Below the pieces are notes generated by a model that saw only the letters and a program-made list of their open reading frames with translations, ran no database searches and was not told the DNA's origin. A DNA stretch of 64,000 nt from Notamacropus eugenii (Eukaryota; Chordata; Mammalia; Diprotodontia; Macropodidae): positions 63,838,151-63,902,150 of the forward strand of contig NC_092879.1 of NCBI RefSeq assembly GCF_028372415.1. Direction: 5' to 3'. Each line of letters starts with the position of its first letter. Position 1 is the stretch's first letter. The translations under genes were made by a program, and so were the position numbers. Of the stretch, positions 21,400 through 33,360 are shown piece by piece.

Positions 21400-21844
21400 T
21401 CTCAGAAATAGAAGAAACCACAGAAGCATGTGTTCCAATCACACTCTGAGCATTAATCTACTTTCCATCTCTGACAAGTGATCATCCAACATCCAGTGGT
21501 GAGCCCCTAGTGGTGGGAAACCTACTACCTCCAGAGGAAGTCCATTTCTCTGTGGGACAGCTCTAACTGTTGGAATCTGTGTTGTTTTTCACCCTGACAT
21601 CAGATCTGTAAAAGACACCTGTTGCTTCTAACTCTGTCCTCTGGGGCCAAGAAGATCAAGTCTTCTTCTTCCACGTGACAACTCAAGATCAGTTTAGCTG
21701 ATATCATATGGCCATACCTTTTTTTCTCTAAAATACCCTCAGCTCTTTCAACTGGCTGAGGGCCCTTTGCCAGCATATTCTGTACCACCTCATCATCTAG
21801 GCACTGTGCAGGTTGCCAATGTCTTTTTCAAAATGTAACCTCCA
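21400..21844 (-). mobile_element. CR1/L3-clade LINE, left half of an interrupted copy
   Basis: Antisense CR1 C-terminus: GTGATCATCCAACATCCAGT, GAGCCCCTAGTGGTGGGAAA, GGGACAGCTCTAACTGTTGG, TCTGTCCTCTGGGGCCAAGA, GTGCAGGTTGCCAATGTC, then CAAAATGTAACCTCCA. The match continues on the far side of the HAL1 at 23,251, which shows that HAL1 inserted into this element. Confidence 0.78.
21830..21844. repeat. Target-site duplication, left, of HAL1 copy A
   Basis: AAAATGTAACCTCCA, repeated at 23,251-23,265 with one difference (A to G). The repeat lies exactly at both edges of the inserted element. Confidence 0.85.
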
Positions 21845-23250
21845 AGTGACAGCATAGACTTTCTAGAGTGCTCCTGCCAAGCCCAGCCAAATACCTGCAT
21901 AAAATGGCTTTAAAGAAATTCTGGAGCCGCAGAACCCCAGGTCAAAGAGTAAATATTGCAAGCAGCTAGAAAGAAACAATTTGAGTATTGTAGAAATACA
22001 ATCAGAATAACACAATATCTAACAGCTTCTACATTAAGGGATCAAAGGGCTTGGAATATGATATTTCAGAAGTCAAAGAACCTAGGATTAAAACCAAGAA
22101 TGACCTATCAACAAAACTGAGTATAATACTTCAGGGGAAAAATGGTCATTCAATGAAATAGAGGAATTTCAAGAATTCTTGATGAAAAGACAAGAACTGA
22201 ATAGAAAATTTGACTTTCAAGCACAAGAATCAATAGAAGCATGAAAAGGTAAACAGGAAAGAGAAATCATATAGGACCTTCTAAAGCTGAACTGTCTGCA
22301 TTCCTACATGCAAAAATAATATTTGTAATTCTTGATATTTTTCTCAGTATTTGGGTAGTTGGAGGGATTATCCACACATGCACTCACACACACACACACA
22401 CACACACATACACACACATATATAGAAAGAGAGTATAGGGTGAGTTAAATAAGAAGGGATGATATCTAAAAAATAAAATTAAGGGGTGAGAGAGAAATAT
22501 ATTGGGAGGAGAAAGGGAGAAATGTAATGGGGCAAATTATCTCTCATAAAAGAGGCAAGAAAAAACTTTTCAGTGGAGGAGAAAAGGGAGGAGGTGAGAG
22601 GGAAAAAGTGAAGCTTACTTTTTTCACATTTGATTTAAGGAAGGAATATCATGCACACCCAATTTGGTATGAAAATCTATCTTACACTACAGGAAAATAG
22701 GGGAGAAGGGAACAAGTGGGGTGAGAGGGATGATAGAAGGGAGGGCAAATGAGAGGAAGGGGTAATTAGAAGTAAACGCTTTAGGGGAGGGACAAGGTCA
22801 AAAGAGAGAATAGAATAAATGGGGGGCAGGATAGGATGGAGGGAAATAATTTTCCACAACATGACTCTTATGCAAGTCTTTCACATAACTACACATGTAT
22901 AACCTATATTGAATTGCTTGCCTTCCCAGTGGGGATGAGTGGGGAGGGAGGAAGGGAGAGAAGTTGGAAATCAAAGTTTTAAAAACGAATGTTAAAAATT
23001 GCTTTTACCTGCAACTGGGAAATAAGAAATACAGGTAATGGGGTATAGAAATCTGTCTTGCCCTACAATAAAATAGAGGAGATGGGGATAATGGAAGGGA
23101 GGGGTATGATAGAAGGGAGGGCAGATTGGAGAAAGGTGTAATCAGAATGCACAGTGTCTTGGGGTGGGGAGAGGGGAGAGATGGGGAGGAAATTCAGAAC
23201 TCAAAATCTTGTGGAAATGAATGTTGAAAACTAGAAATAAATTTATTACA
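21845..23250 (+). mobile_element. HAL1 (ORF1-only L1) copy A, internally deleted
   Basis: The first 100 bases match the 5' UTR of the HAL1 at 56 kb (ATACCTGCATAAAATGG and AAGAAATTCTGGAGC correspond to ACCTGTAAAAATGAC and CAAATTCCAGAGC there). The sequence then jumps to the end of ORF1 (GTCAAAGAGTAAATATTGC, 21,943-21,961; the peptide region ILQAARKKQF) and on into the 3' UTR. About 1.16 kb of 5' UTR and ORF1, compared with the 56-kb copy, is missing at a CCCAG junction. The 3' UTR is G-rich and contains a duplicated unit, then a terminal AAATAAATTTATT. Target-site duplications flank it, so the deletion predates or accompanied insertion. ORF2 is absent. Confidence 0.85.
22379..22426. repeat. 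(CA)n microsatellite inside the HAL1 3' UTR
   Basis: About 20 CA units with two CATA interruptions. The other two HAL1 copies carry a TG/CA or TA/CA run at the same place (60,895-60,933 and 57,710-57,784), so the repeat is part of the element. Confidence 0.92.
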
Positions 23251-23330
23251 AAAATGTGACCTCCAGAATGGAGCACAGTACTGCAGAGACTCATTGTCCA
23301 AAGTTGGGGGGGGGGGCAGGCTAGCCTTGC
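23251..23330 (-). mobile_element. CR1/L3-clade LINE, right half after the HAL1 insertion
   Basis: Begins with the right target-site duplication (23,251-23,265), then GAATGGAGCACAGTACTGCA, equivalent to the antisense CR1 text that should follow AAAATGTAACCTCCA at 21,844. It breaks up after an 11-G run at 23,306-23,316. Confidence 0.65.
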
Positions 23331-23454
23331 CTCTTACTGAGGGCTATGCTTCTTTTTCTTTGTGCAGCCTCAAATTCCACACCTCATAGTGATTTAGAAT
23401 ATATCTGATCAAGTTGTCACATGGAGAAAACTTCACAGTTATTAGGTAAATAAT

Positions 23455-24010
23455 ATACAGGCACTGGAGATGCAAAGATTAACAGCCCTTGCCCTCAGGC
23501 AGTTTATATTCCTGAGGAGGGGGGGGGCGATATGTACACACATTTATAAATGCAAAATACATATAATGACAACACAAAAACATTTTATATGAAAGGGGAT
23601 GAGAAAAGAGATAGAACTTCAACCAGGCTTTAAAGGGGATAAGGGTCCTAAAGAGACAGAGGAAGGAAAGGAGTACATACCACAGGGTGGGGGTGGGGGG
23701 CACTGTCTGTGCAAAGGCAAGGAGATAGGATATGGAATATAAAATATGTGGGGAGCTATGTGCAATAAGCCTGGAAAGGTAGGATGAGGCCAGTGTATGA
23801 AATTCTTTCAACGTTCAGCAGAGGAGTTTGTACCTCATCTTAGAGGGAAGAGAGAGCCTCTAGGCCTTTTAGGCAGACAGGTGCTTTAGCAAGGTGCTGC
23901 TTGGGTAGCTTCATAGAAGGTTGAAGTGGGAAGACTTTGGAGGCAGTGAGGCAGATTTCCAAAGGCATATCAATAGACCAGCCAGGAAGCAATGATAGCC
24001 TGACAGAGCC
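23455..24010 (-). mobile_element. L2 LINE, 3' region
   Basis: Inverted L2: CAGGCACTGGAGATGCAAAG, TTGCCCTCAGGCAGTTTATA, CTGTGCAAAGGCAAGGAGAT, GCCTGGAAAGGTAGGATGAG, CAGCAGAGGAGTTTGTACC. An open minus-strand frame (23,479-23,811) lies wholly inside it and is not a gene. Confidence 0.82.
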
Positions 24011-24035
24011 CACAGTATGCCTACCTCCATGGCCA

Positions 24036-24135
24036 CATGGAGGGCAGAAACTGTTTTGTTCCTTGTGTTGGGAGCCCCAGTTGAAGGAGCCACAGGACCT
24101 TCAAAGACAAGGTGTTTAATAAATACTACTTGGCT
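24036..24135 (+). mobile_element. L2 3' terminus
   Basis: GGAGGGCAGAAACTGTTTTG (24,039-24,058), then GGTGTTTAATAAATACTAC. It lies in the opposite orientation to the L2 directly to its left. Confidence 0.7.
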
Positions 24136-25084
24136 GATTGTGTCACTCAGATCCCTACCCCCAGTTTGGGATGAAAAGAACAAGAGCTTGGTCAATGACT
24201 CTACCTGCTGTCATCCATAGCATGTTATAAAACACGATACTGCAGAGCTGACCCATTTTTTTCATCTCCAGTGTTAAGAACAGACAGTCCTTGGTGTCTT
24301 GATGGTGTTGTTTATTTGGACGGGGCTGGTAGTGGGGAGAGATGAGATGGCATCCCATCTCTGCTTCATGTGGAAAACAAGGGGCATCTATTTTGGCAGA
24401 TTAGCATGCAAAGGCAACATTCAGCTGCCTTGCTTGGGTTTCAATTCATTGCAATGGATGTGCCGGAGTTAGTTGTTCTGGGTTTCACTGCAGGGTTTTT
24501 TTTGAGGCCAGCTTGAAGAAAGAAGGTGGGCAAACATTTCATCTGTGCCCTCACAATCACCTCAAACCAACTGGGTTTTTTTTCCTCTTCTTTTCTAGGT
24601 AAACAACTCATCAGCCCAGTTGTAGCTAAGATAAGGCAGGCCTAGTTACTAATGGGTACAGTGATCCCCAGGCTTTTCCTACAGCAGATTTAGGCCTCAC
24701 ACTCCAAGAGCTCAGTGATCTTGCAGATATATCGAATTCCTTCTATTGATGATATTAGGTCAAAACTCAGAGCAACCTGACTCTTGTCAAAACGCTGGCC
24801 ACAGAGTTTTGGGTGTCGTCTCTTCTACTGTCTTCTTCATCATCCGCAGGCCGGTAAAGCCACAGGCTGACCATTGGTTACCATTGCTACGTGATCAGCC
24901 CCTGTCTCATCTTCACACGTTCACCCCATTTTGGGAAATCATACATTTCTTGGATGATATCCTTTGCACCAATTCTCCTCTATAATTGCTCACCTCTTTT
25001 GCACTCTGGATAACACTCAACTTTTTTCTCCAGATACTATATATATAGTTTTTTCTTTTAAATTTTACTAACAGTGATGTTAAT
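24136..25084. other. Unassigned stretch
   Basis: Unassigned sequence. The region 24,640-25,020 has an even composition with several CpGs and a 79-codon plus-strand frame (24,746-24,985), but no domain is recognised. Confidence 0.45.
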
Positions 25085-25215
25085 TCCAGTTAGGGAACAG
25101 GGCACCTAAGCTTACAGCTTAGCCCTTATGCTTAACTAATCATGTGACCCTGAACAAGTAAGTCTCTCTGAGCCCCAATTGTTTTATCTATAAAATAAAG
25201 AAAATAGTCCCCAAA
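25085..25215 (+). mobile_element. MIR-like SINE
   Basis: CTAATCATGTGACCCTGAAC, then CCCCAATTGTTTTATCTATA and AAATAAAGAAAATAG: core and A-rich end. Confidence 0.7.
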
Positions 25216-25224
25216 GGCTATCTA

Positions 25225-25310
25225 GATGTCATGGAGTAAGTGGCAGAACCAGGATCTAAGCATAGGGCTTCTGACTCCAAATCCAGAGCTTTCGTCAATG
25301 TATGACTTAG
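25225..25310 (-). mobile_element. MIR 5' half
   Basis: GGAGTAAGTGGCAGAACCAG, TTCTGACTCCAAATCCAGAG: the antisense 5' part of a MIR/THER SINE, abutting a plus-strand SINE. Confidence 0.72.
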
Positions 25311-25404
25311 TTACTATGATAATCACAATAGGTATTCTCAGACGAAGACCAGGTCCTTTGGAGATTCTGATCATTCTGCTGGGGAAGAAGTGATGCGTCC
25401 ACCG

Positions 25405-25585
25405 TCATGGACTCAGATGATCTAGAGCTAGAAGGGACCTCAGAGATCAGCTGGTACAGACCTTTTCTTTTACAGGGGAAGCACAGAGAGGAGAAATTAA
25501 TTGCCTAAGGTCACAAAGCAGTCAGAACTTGAACCTAGGGGCACTGATTCCAAATCCAGCATCCCTTTAGCCACCAAGTGCCAAC
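25405..25585 (-). mobile_element. MIR/THER-type SINE, near full length
   Basis: AGAGCTAGAAGGGACCTCAG (25,424-25,443), TTTTACAGGGGAAGCACAGA, TTGCCTAAGGTCACAAAGCA, GATTCCAAATCCAGCATCCC. Confidence 0.88.
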
Positions 25586-25604
25586 ATTTCACAGCCATGC
25601 TACA

Positions 25605-25810
25605 ATAATAGCTCACATTTCTATAGTGCATTAATGCGCAGCAAGCATTTTTCCTCAAGAAAACCTTGTGAGGTGGATAATGATGTACTTACATCCTTGT
25701 TTGGTAGACAGAGAAAAGAGAAGTGGCTTGCCTCAAGGTCATCCACCCACTAAGCATCTGAGCTTTCATAGGGTTCAGTGCTATCCCCCTTACACACCAG
25801 CTCACTGCCT
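25605..25810 (-). mobile_element. MIR SINE
   Basis: AATAGCTCACATTTCTATAG, CTTGTGAGGTGGATAATG, AGTGGCTTGCCTCAAGGTC, GGTTCAGTGCTATCCCCCTT. This is the fourth SINE in a 700-bp cluster. Confidence 0.85.
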
Positions 25811-25859
25811 TTTCTCCCCTTAAAATTGTAAACTTCAGAAACACCAAATAAAACAAATA

Positions 25860-26105
25860 TTTGCATAAACATTTTCAGACAGAAAAGGATTATTCTTCAT
25901 GATATTGTAGATCTCAGTTATATACAGCTTGCTCTTTTGCCCACTGCCTTTGCTATTGAAAGAATTCCAAAAGGTGGAGGTGAAGAGAGGGTACTTGCTA
26001 GGTGTGAGGCATAGCCTATGCAAAGGTATGGAGGTGGGAGATAGAATATCATGTGGGGGCAACATGAGGGTAAGAATACAGGAATGGAGAGCAAATAGGC
26101 CCAAG
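25860..26105 (-). mobile_element. L2 fragment
   Basis: GCATAGCCTATGCAAAGGTA, TGGAGGTGGGAGATAGAATA and a GAGAGCAAATAGGCCCAAG tail follow the antisense L2 3' UTR. The left part is AT-rich and less certain. Confidence 0.65.
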
Positions 26106-26604
26106 ATATGTTTGTCAGCCAGCTGAAGCATAGCTAAAGCTACAGCTCATATACTAGTTCACTTGAAGACTAGTGTTTTGGGCCTCCATGTCTTACATGT
26201 CATCTTATTCATCACTTTTGAAAACTGTATTTGCTACTTATTATAAGTATTTAAGATGGTGGGAAAAACAGAAGGTTATTCAGAATTCATCCTCAAAGTG
26301 ATTCATCCCTTCCTGCTAATCCCTTCTCACCTACACACAAAACCAAAATGTATTCCAGTATATTCAAACTGAATCATGAAAGGCTAGTAATATACCTCCC
26401 TCCAACTTGGGAAAGAGGACAATTCCAAGGAAATTCTGTCAAATGGCTGGTCTGACACTTTCAAGGAAATGGTTGGTTGGTGGGCTGATTAACATCAGTC
26501 AAATGGACATATCTGGGTAGCTTTCATGGCTGCTTGGGGAGGACTCAAGTGTATGCATGATTGCAACACAGGTGGTTGGAAAATTAAAATCTAACACTAA
26601 TCTA
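26106..26604. other. Unassigned stretch
   Basis: No recognised repeat before the L1 insertion at about 26,605. Confidence 0.5.
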
Positions 26605-27082
26605 GTAGTAACTGCAGATTTCAGAAAAACCTGGAAAGACTTACATGAACTGATGCTGAGTGAAGTGAGCAGAACCAAGCGAATATTGTACACAGTAATA
26701 GCAACATTGTACTATGATCAACTATGACTGACTTAGCTCTTCTCAGCAATGCAAAGATCTAAGACAATTCCAGAAGACTACTGATGGAAAATGCTATCCA
26801 CATCCAGAGAAAGAACTATGAAGTCTGAATGCAGACCACAGCACACTATTTTCATATTTTTTTCTTCATGGTTTTCCCCTTTTGTTCTGTGTCTTCTTTC
26901 ACAACATGACTATTGCACTAGTATGTTTTACGTGATTGTTCATATATAATCTATATCAGATTTATTGCTCTCTTGGGGAAGGGGGAAGAAAAGGAGGAAG
27001 GGAGAAAATTCGGAACTCAAAATTCTTACAAAAATGAACGTTGAAAACTCTTTATTGGAAAAAAATAAAATTATATTAAAAA
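26605..27082 (+). mobile_element. L1 LINE, 5'-truncated, 3' end and UTR
   Basis: Starts at TTTCAGAAAAACCTGGAAAG and runs through GATGCTGAGTGAAGTGAGCA, ACACAGTAATAGCAACATTG, CACATCCAGAGAAAGAAC, CACAACATGACTATTGC, a G-rich run, GGAACTCAAAATTCTTAC and GAACGTTGAAAACTC, into an AATAAAATTA tail. This is the marsupial L1 3' end as I remember it. Its last 200 bases resemble the ends of all three HAL1 copies, which supports shared reverse-transcription machinery. Confidence 0.88.
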
Positions 27083-27084
27083 AG

Positions 27085-27205
27085 GAAGAAAGAACCCTGT
27101 GCTTGGAGCCAGAGGATTTGAATTCCAAACTCTGCACTATCACTACCAGTGTGAATTCACACAACTCATATCCTGAGTTTCTTCATAAAATGAAGAAATC
27201 AAGCA
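27085..27205 (+). mobile_element. MIR/THER-type SINE fragment
   Basis: CTGTGCTTGGAGCCAGAGGA, TTTGAATTCCAAACTCTGC, then TGAGTTTCTTCATAAAATGA. It sits directly behind the L1 poly(A). Confidence 0.72.
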
Positions 27206-27284
27206 AAAAAATTTAAAACCACAATATTAATCAAGACAAAAAAAGGAAAATGAAGTTTGTTTAAAGCAATTGTGCAAATCAATG

Positions 27285-27404
27285 GGACCTGATGGCCAAA
27301 GGTCTGCTCTTAGAACCAAGAAGCTCTGGGTTCAAGTTTCGCCTCTAATACTTAGGCTGTAGGAATCTAGATAAGTCAGTTAACCTCTCATGCCTTTAGG
27401 TAAC
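27285..27404 (+). mobile_element. Marsupial SINE, left half (split by the HIGD1A pseudogene)
   Basis: GGACCTGATGGCCAAAGG, CTCTGGGTTCAAGTTTCGCC, GTCAGTTAACCTCTCATGCC. The expected continuation appears only at 28,866, beyond the inserted pseudogene. Confidence 0.8.
27390..27404. repeat. Target-site duplication, left, of HIGD1A pseudogene
   Basis: ATGCCTTTAGGTAAC, identical to 28,851-28,865. Allowing one mismatch the repeat extends about five bases, and the cut site then reads TTTT/AAAA on the minus strand, the L1 endonuclease preference. Confidence 0.93.
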
Positions 27405-28850
<1,446 letters not shown>

Positions 28851-28865
28851 ATGCCTTTAGGTAAC
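28851..28865. repeat. Target-site duplication, right, of HIGD1A pseudogene
   Basis: Exact repeat of 27,390-27,404, located where the pseudogene 5' UTR ends. Confidence 0.93.
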
Positions 28866-28982
28866 ATTTTAAAACTAAACTTTCCAAGTGGCAAAGGAAG
28901 TGTCAATCTGCATTGCTAAAAGAAATTGTTCCATTTTGGAGTCCCCTCTATCGGTGACATTACAGATATAGTCCTTATCTCT
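28866..28982 (+). mobile_element. Marsupial SINE, right half
   Basis: Continues the SINE broken at 27,404: CTGCATTGCTAAAAGAAATT, TTTTGGAGTCCCCTCTATCG, GTGACATTACAGATATAGTC. This is the same long tail as in the SINE at 18,133-18,345. Confidence 0.78.
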
Positions 28983-29059
28983 AAACCCTAAAGGAATCAC
29001 ATAAAAGGAATCACTATCAATACTAATCACACATACCCAACAGCTTAGAATCTAAATCC

Positions 29060-31850
29060 CAAAAGGAAAAGCTAACTGCATTGCAAAAAGACAGATTGAA
29101 TAATGATGATTGTAGGGGATTTTGATATTCCTCTATCAGAACTGAACAAAGTTAAAAACAATGATAAACATAAGAGAAAATACAATACTGATAATACTGA
29201 ATTGTTGGAGTAATTTGAACTAAATTATTTATATCTGTCAAAAGGGAATATTAAGCATAAAATGTATATTACATATGTATATGTATGCCAATTTTTTCTC
29301 AGAAACACTTTGCATTACAAAATGTACCATGTTCTAGGTAATAGAGAAATTATAAATACACATAAAAAAGTAAAATTATTAAACATAGCCTTTAGAAACC
29401 AGAGTGTGATAAATAATCAATACAAAGAGCACAAGCAAAGCACAGACTTAAATGAAGATTTAAAAATATCCTGAACAATGAATGGATCAAAGAAGAAACA
29501 TGTAATACTTACAGAAAGATATTGAGATAATGTGACAAAATTTGGAGGATGCAACTAATACAGTCATCAGCAAAATAATTGTGTCCCCAAAAACATAACT
29601 TCATAAAATGGAAAAAGAGAGGCTTAATGAACAGATTATGTGATTTAAAAACTGGGGAACCAAAAAATAAGCAAACTCAAATTAACCATAAAAGAGTTAA
29701 TTTGAAAATCAAAGGAAAGCATAAATTGCAAACCTAAAAGACTATGCAACTGATAAATAAAACTTAAAAGACAAAACTAAGAAGACACAACTGAAAAGAT
29801 TAAAACTTCAACCAATTTAAAAGAGGATAGAAAATCAAATTAACACAATTTTAAAAACCAAGAGGGTGAAATCACAACTCAGAAAAAAAAGAATTATCAG
29901 AATGTTTTATGCAGTTCCATGCCAATAAGACTGAAAAAGACATTTATCTACAAAATATAAAATACCCCGAATAACAGAATACCAGAGATTTTACATAATC
30001 TAATTTCATGCTATGAAATTGGAACTGTAAAGGAGCTGCCAAAACAAACAAAACAAACAAAAAATCTTGGTCCAGATCTATTTATAGAATTCTGCCAAAC
30101 AACTAAAGAACAAAGACCAACCTACTTTAAAACAAATATAGTCTTGATACTCAAACCAGGGAAGGATAAAGCAAAGAAAGAACTGTAGACCAATATCATT
30201 AATGACTATCGATTCAATTTTATAAACTTAAATCCCGACAAAAGACTAGAACCATTTAAGTAATCATTAGAGTTAGATTTATACCAAGAAAACATGGGTG
30301 GCTAAACACTAGGCCAATAATTAACACAATCATGTTAAAATAAAAAACGTCCAAGCCGCATTAACGTATTGATAGAATTCTTTTAAGCTTTTGACAAAGT
30401 ACACCACTTTTAATGCTAAAATCTCTACAAGGCAAAGTATTGAAAAATGCTTTAAAATATGGTTCAAAAGTATCCAAAACCAAAAAAAAAAACCAAACCC
30501 AAAAACAAACCCAGCATTACACATAAAGGGAAAACGCTAAAAGATTATCCAATGAATACACAAGTAAATCAAGGATGCCCCCTTTCTCTGCTCTTAATTG
30601 GCATAGTTCTAGAAATGCTAGAAGAACAGGACAAGATAGTAATTAAAAGCACAGGTGGTGAAGAAGATTGACTGCTAGACCTAGCATCAGAAAGATCACA
30701 ATTGAAATCTGGCCTTGAATACTTTACTAGCTGTATAACTGTGGACAAGATTCTTAACCACTGTCTACCTCAGTTTCCTCAACTGCAAAATGAGGATAAC
30801 TACAGAATTTATCTCCCAGGTTTTAAGTACAAAATGAGCAAATAGTATCTGTTTTGCAAAACTTAAAAGAACTATATAAATAATAATTATTACACAAAAA
30901 AAGGGAAATGGATAGAATAGACACTGACAGAAACTTTGCAAACCTTAAGCACTATTTAAGTTCTAAGTGCTATTCTTGCTATTAATATCATTACCAAAAC
31001 AGTAAAAGGAGAGAAAACTCCTTATTTGCTGATGGCATGGTGGTTGTATTGGAATATCCCAAAACACATGAATGCATTGTTGTTGGAGCTGTAAATTGGC
31101 CCAACACATCTGGACAGCAATTTGGATTTATGCAACTAAGAAGACTGCCATCTTCATAACCCCAGACACAGAGATTCCACTGTCAGGAGCACACGCCCAA
31201 GGAGATCAAAGACACCGCCTCCTCTCCACCCACCCCCCCGCCCCCGACAAACACACCATTCATATCAAAATATTTATAACAGTGATTTTTTTTGGAGTAG
31301 CAAAGAAGTGGAAACAAAGGAGATACCCACAAAGTGGGAAATAGCTAAACACACTACGAGGGATGAATATGATAGAGTAGTATTTTGCTACAAGAAACAC
31401 AGACTCATCAATGGCTATCAATTCAAAATTTTAAACTAAAATCCTGACAAAATTTCTGAAAGAATGTGATGAATTTGGAGAAGTATAGGAAGACTAATAT
31501 AAAGAGCTGCAAAAGAAATTAACTAGGGAAATAATGTATGCAACAAAACAGTTCAAGCTGAATTTTGCAAAACTCTGTCAGATGTGTGCTCAAAGTTTGA
31601 CCCAGAGAAGAGATATGAGAACTGCAGCCCTTACCCTGCTACTTTGCATAAGTGAGGGACTATGGGTGTGGAACATCGCATTTGGGGTCAGACTTCTGGT
31701 ATATGCTGAGTAGTTTTGCAACACTGCTTTTCCCCCTTTTTATTCTTTGTCATAAGGAATGGTTCACTTGGAGGAGGAAGGAGGAGGAATACATTGGAAA
31801 CTATAAATGATACTTAAACGTATCAATAAAAACCAATTTCAAATAATAAA
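29060..31850 (+). mobile_element. L1 LINE, decayed and internally rearranged
   Basis: Endonuclease-domain text starts near 29,095 (TTGTAGGGGATTTTGATATT). The spacer to reverse transcriptase follows (GAATGGATCAAAGAAGAAAC). RT motifs include a CCAGATCTATTTATAGAATT-type block, VNQGCPLSLLL (30,564-30,596), and LFADGMVVVLEYP (from 31,023), in which the second Asp of the FADD box is Gly. The copy then jumps to the ORF2 C-terminal region (TTGTTGGAGCTGTAAATTGG, 31,078) and an older-type 3' UTR ending in AATAAAAGG. The RT segment at 30,195-30,250 is partly repeated at 31,408-31,465, so the copy is rearranged. It has no open ORF2 and contains a SINE at 30,645-30,895. Confidence 0.82.
30645..30895 (+). 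mobile_element. MIR-like SINE inside L1 ORF2
   Basis: CACAGGTGGTGAAGAAGATT, AGATCACAATTGAAATCTGG, CTCAGTTTCCTCAACTGCAA, then CTATATAAATAATAATTATT. L1 text is found on both sides. Confidence 0.75.
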
Positions 31851-31924
31851 AGGAGAGGATTTGACTAAACTGATTTCTAGGGACTCCTCTAAATTTAACC
31901 TAATGCAACCTGCCTTTAGGAAGC

Positions 31925-32165
31925 CCTTATCCTATGCAAGGAACTATACAAAGACAAAAATTAGATAGTCACTACCCTCAAAGGGCTTCCATTCTACTGA
32001 GGGATGGGATGGATAATATGCAGATAAGTATATACAAGATAACTGAAGGGTGTTGGGAGCAACAATAGCTGAAAATTTAACAAAGGTTCATGAAGAAAAT
32101 GAGGCATGAACTGAGCCTTGAAGGAAGCTGGGAGTTCTAAGAAGCAGAGGTAAAAATAAAGAGCA
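31925..32165 (-). mobile_element. L2 3' region
   Basis: CCTATGCAAGGAACTATACA, CCCTCAAAGGGCTTCCATTC, GAGCCTTGAAGGAAGCTGGG in antisense L2 order. Confidence 0.8.
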
Positions 32166-32289
32166 TCATGGTTCCTGCCACTGGTTCCAATTCTTCTTTA
32201 CAACATGACTATTGTGAAAAAATATAAAGAGCATTTTGAGCCTAATGATGGGACTTGTCTATTGAGAATATGTCTATGGAGGACAGTTG

Positions 32290-33360
32290 TGGTTGTTGTA
32301 TACCCTTCATTTTGCAAGGGGACCAGTGACATCAAGGGGTGAATTGGATTTAAGTAAGGCGGTATTTCACAAAGTCATCAGCCTCACTTTCTCTTCCAGT
32401 GGCAGGACAAAAGCAGGATGACTGGGGATGACCTGGGATGCGATGGGTGACCTCTAAATGCTCCACAGAGCCTGCTTGAGCAACCTTCATGGCTATTGGA
32501 ACAAATTGTTCTCATCTGCCTATTCCACCAGGGCAAGTCTTCACACGTGCTTGGGGTGGATATCCCCCTAACTGACTCATGGATTTGGAGTCTATTGATT
32601 GTCCTTAACCTGGTTTAGCCTGCTGAGATGGTTTTATCAGGGTGTGGCCACTGGGTGTGCTACAGCTTTTTGGAACCACAGGTGAGAGTCAGATGACAAG
32701 TGAATACCAGAGGCAGATGAGCAGATCTGAAAAGGGCCCAGCAAGCCCTCACACCAGAGATGCTAGACCTTTTGAACATCCCATACACCCCAGGGGAGAT
32801 GGTATTTCAACTGGGACTGTAGATCCAGGGCAGATGAAGTTAGCATGACCTAACTTGGTTGGTTGGATTGTCAGATTTTCGGGAATCACAAGAAGGATTT
32901 GAAGGAGAAAAAAGAAAAGCAGTGGAGGTAACTGGGGCTCAGCCTAAATGTTTGTTGTTTTTCGTTTGGGTTTTAATGGCTTATAGTGAGTGAACATATC
33001 ATTTTTTGTTCTGGTCAGAAACTGAGGGTCTTCCCCTCCCAGAGTGGTACTTTTGTGATGGTGAACTAAGTCATCTTCTGTCTCACTTTTTACCTAGCCC
33101 TTTATCATTGAATGGGCATTGCCTCAGACCAACTGAGACCTGGGAAAGACCTCAATTTAGAAAGGCCAAAGTCTCCCAGTGTATCTTGGGTCATTTCCAG
33201 TCATCTTGACTCTTGTCTTGCCACTGGACTTCAACGACTCTGGAGCAGGGAATGAGGCTGATGACTTTACATGGCTCTGCCTCACTTAAACCCAATACAC
33301 TCTCAAGTCAAGACGATGGATGTCACTGGTCCTCTTTGAGAACAGAGGACAACCAACCAC
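32290..33360. mobile_element. Snapback-type marsupial repeat with long inverted arms, complete copy
   Basis: The two ends are inverted repeats of about 140-160 bp. The left arm (32,290-32,425) carries GACCAGTGACATCAAGG, AATTGGATTTAAGTAAGGC, AAGTCATCAGCCTCACTTTC, CCAGTGGCAGGACAAAAGC. The right arm (33,197-33,360), read backwards, carries GACCAGTGACATCCATC, TATTGGGTTTAAGTGAGGC, AAAGTCATCAGCCTCATTCC, CCAGTGGCAAGACAAGAGTC. Between them lies about 770 bp without a credible frame. Partial copies at 3,431 and 13,765 show it is a repeated family. It may be a non-autonomous DNA transposon or a fold-back retroelement; I cannot name it. Confidence 0.75.
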
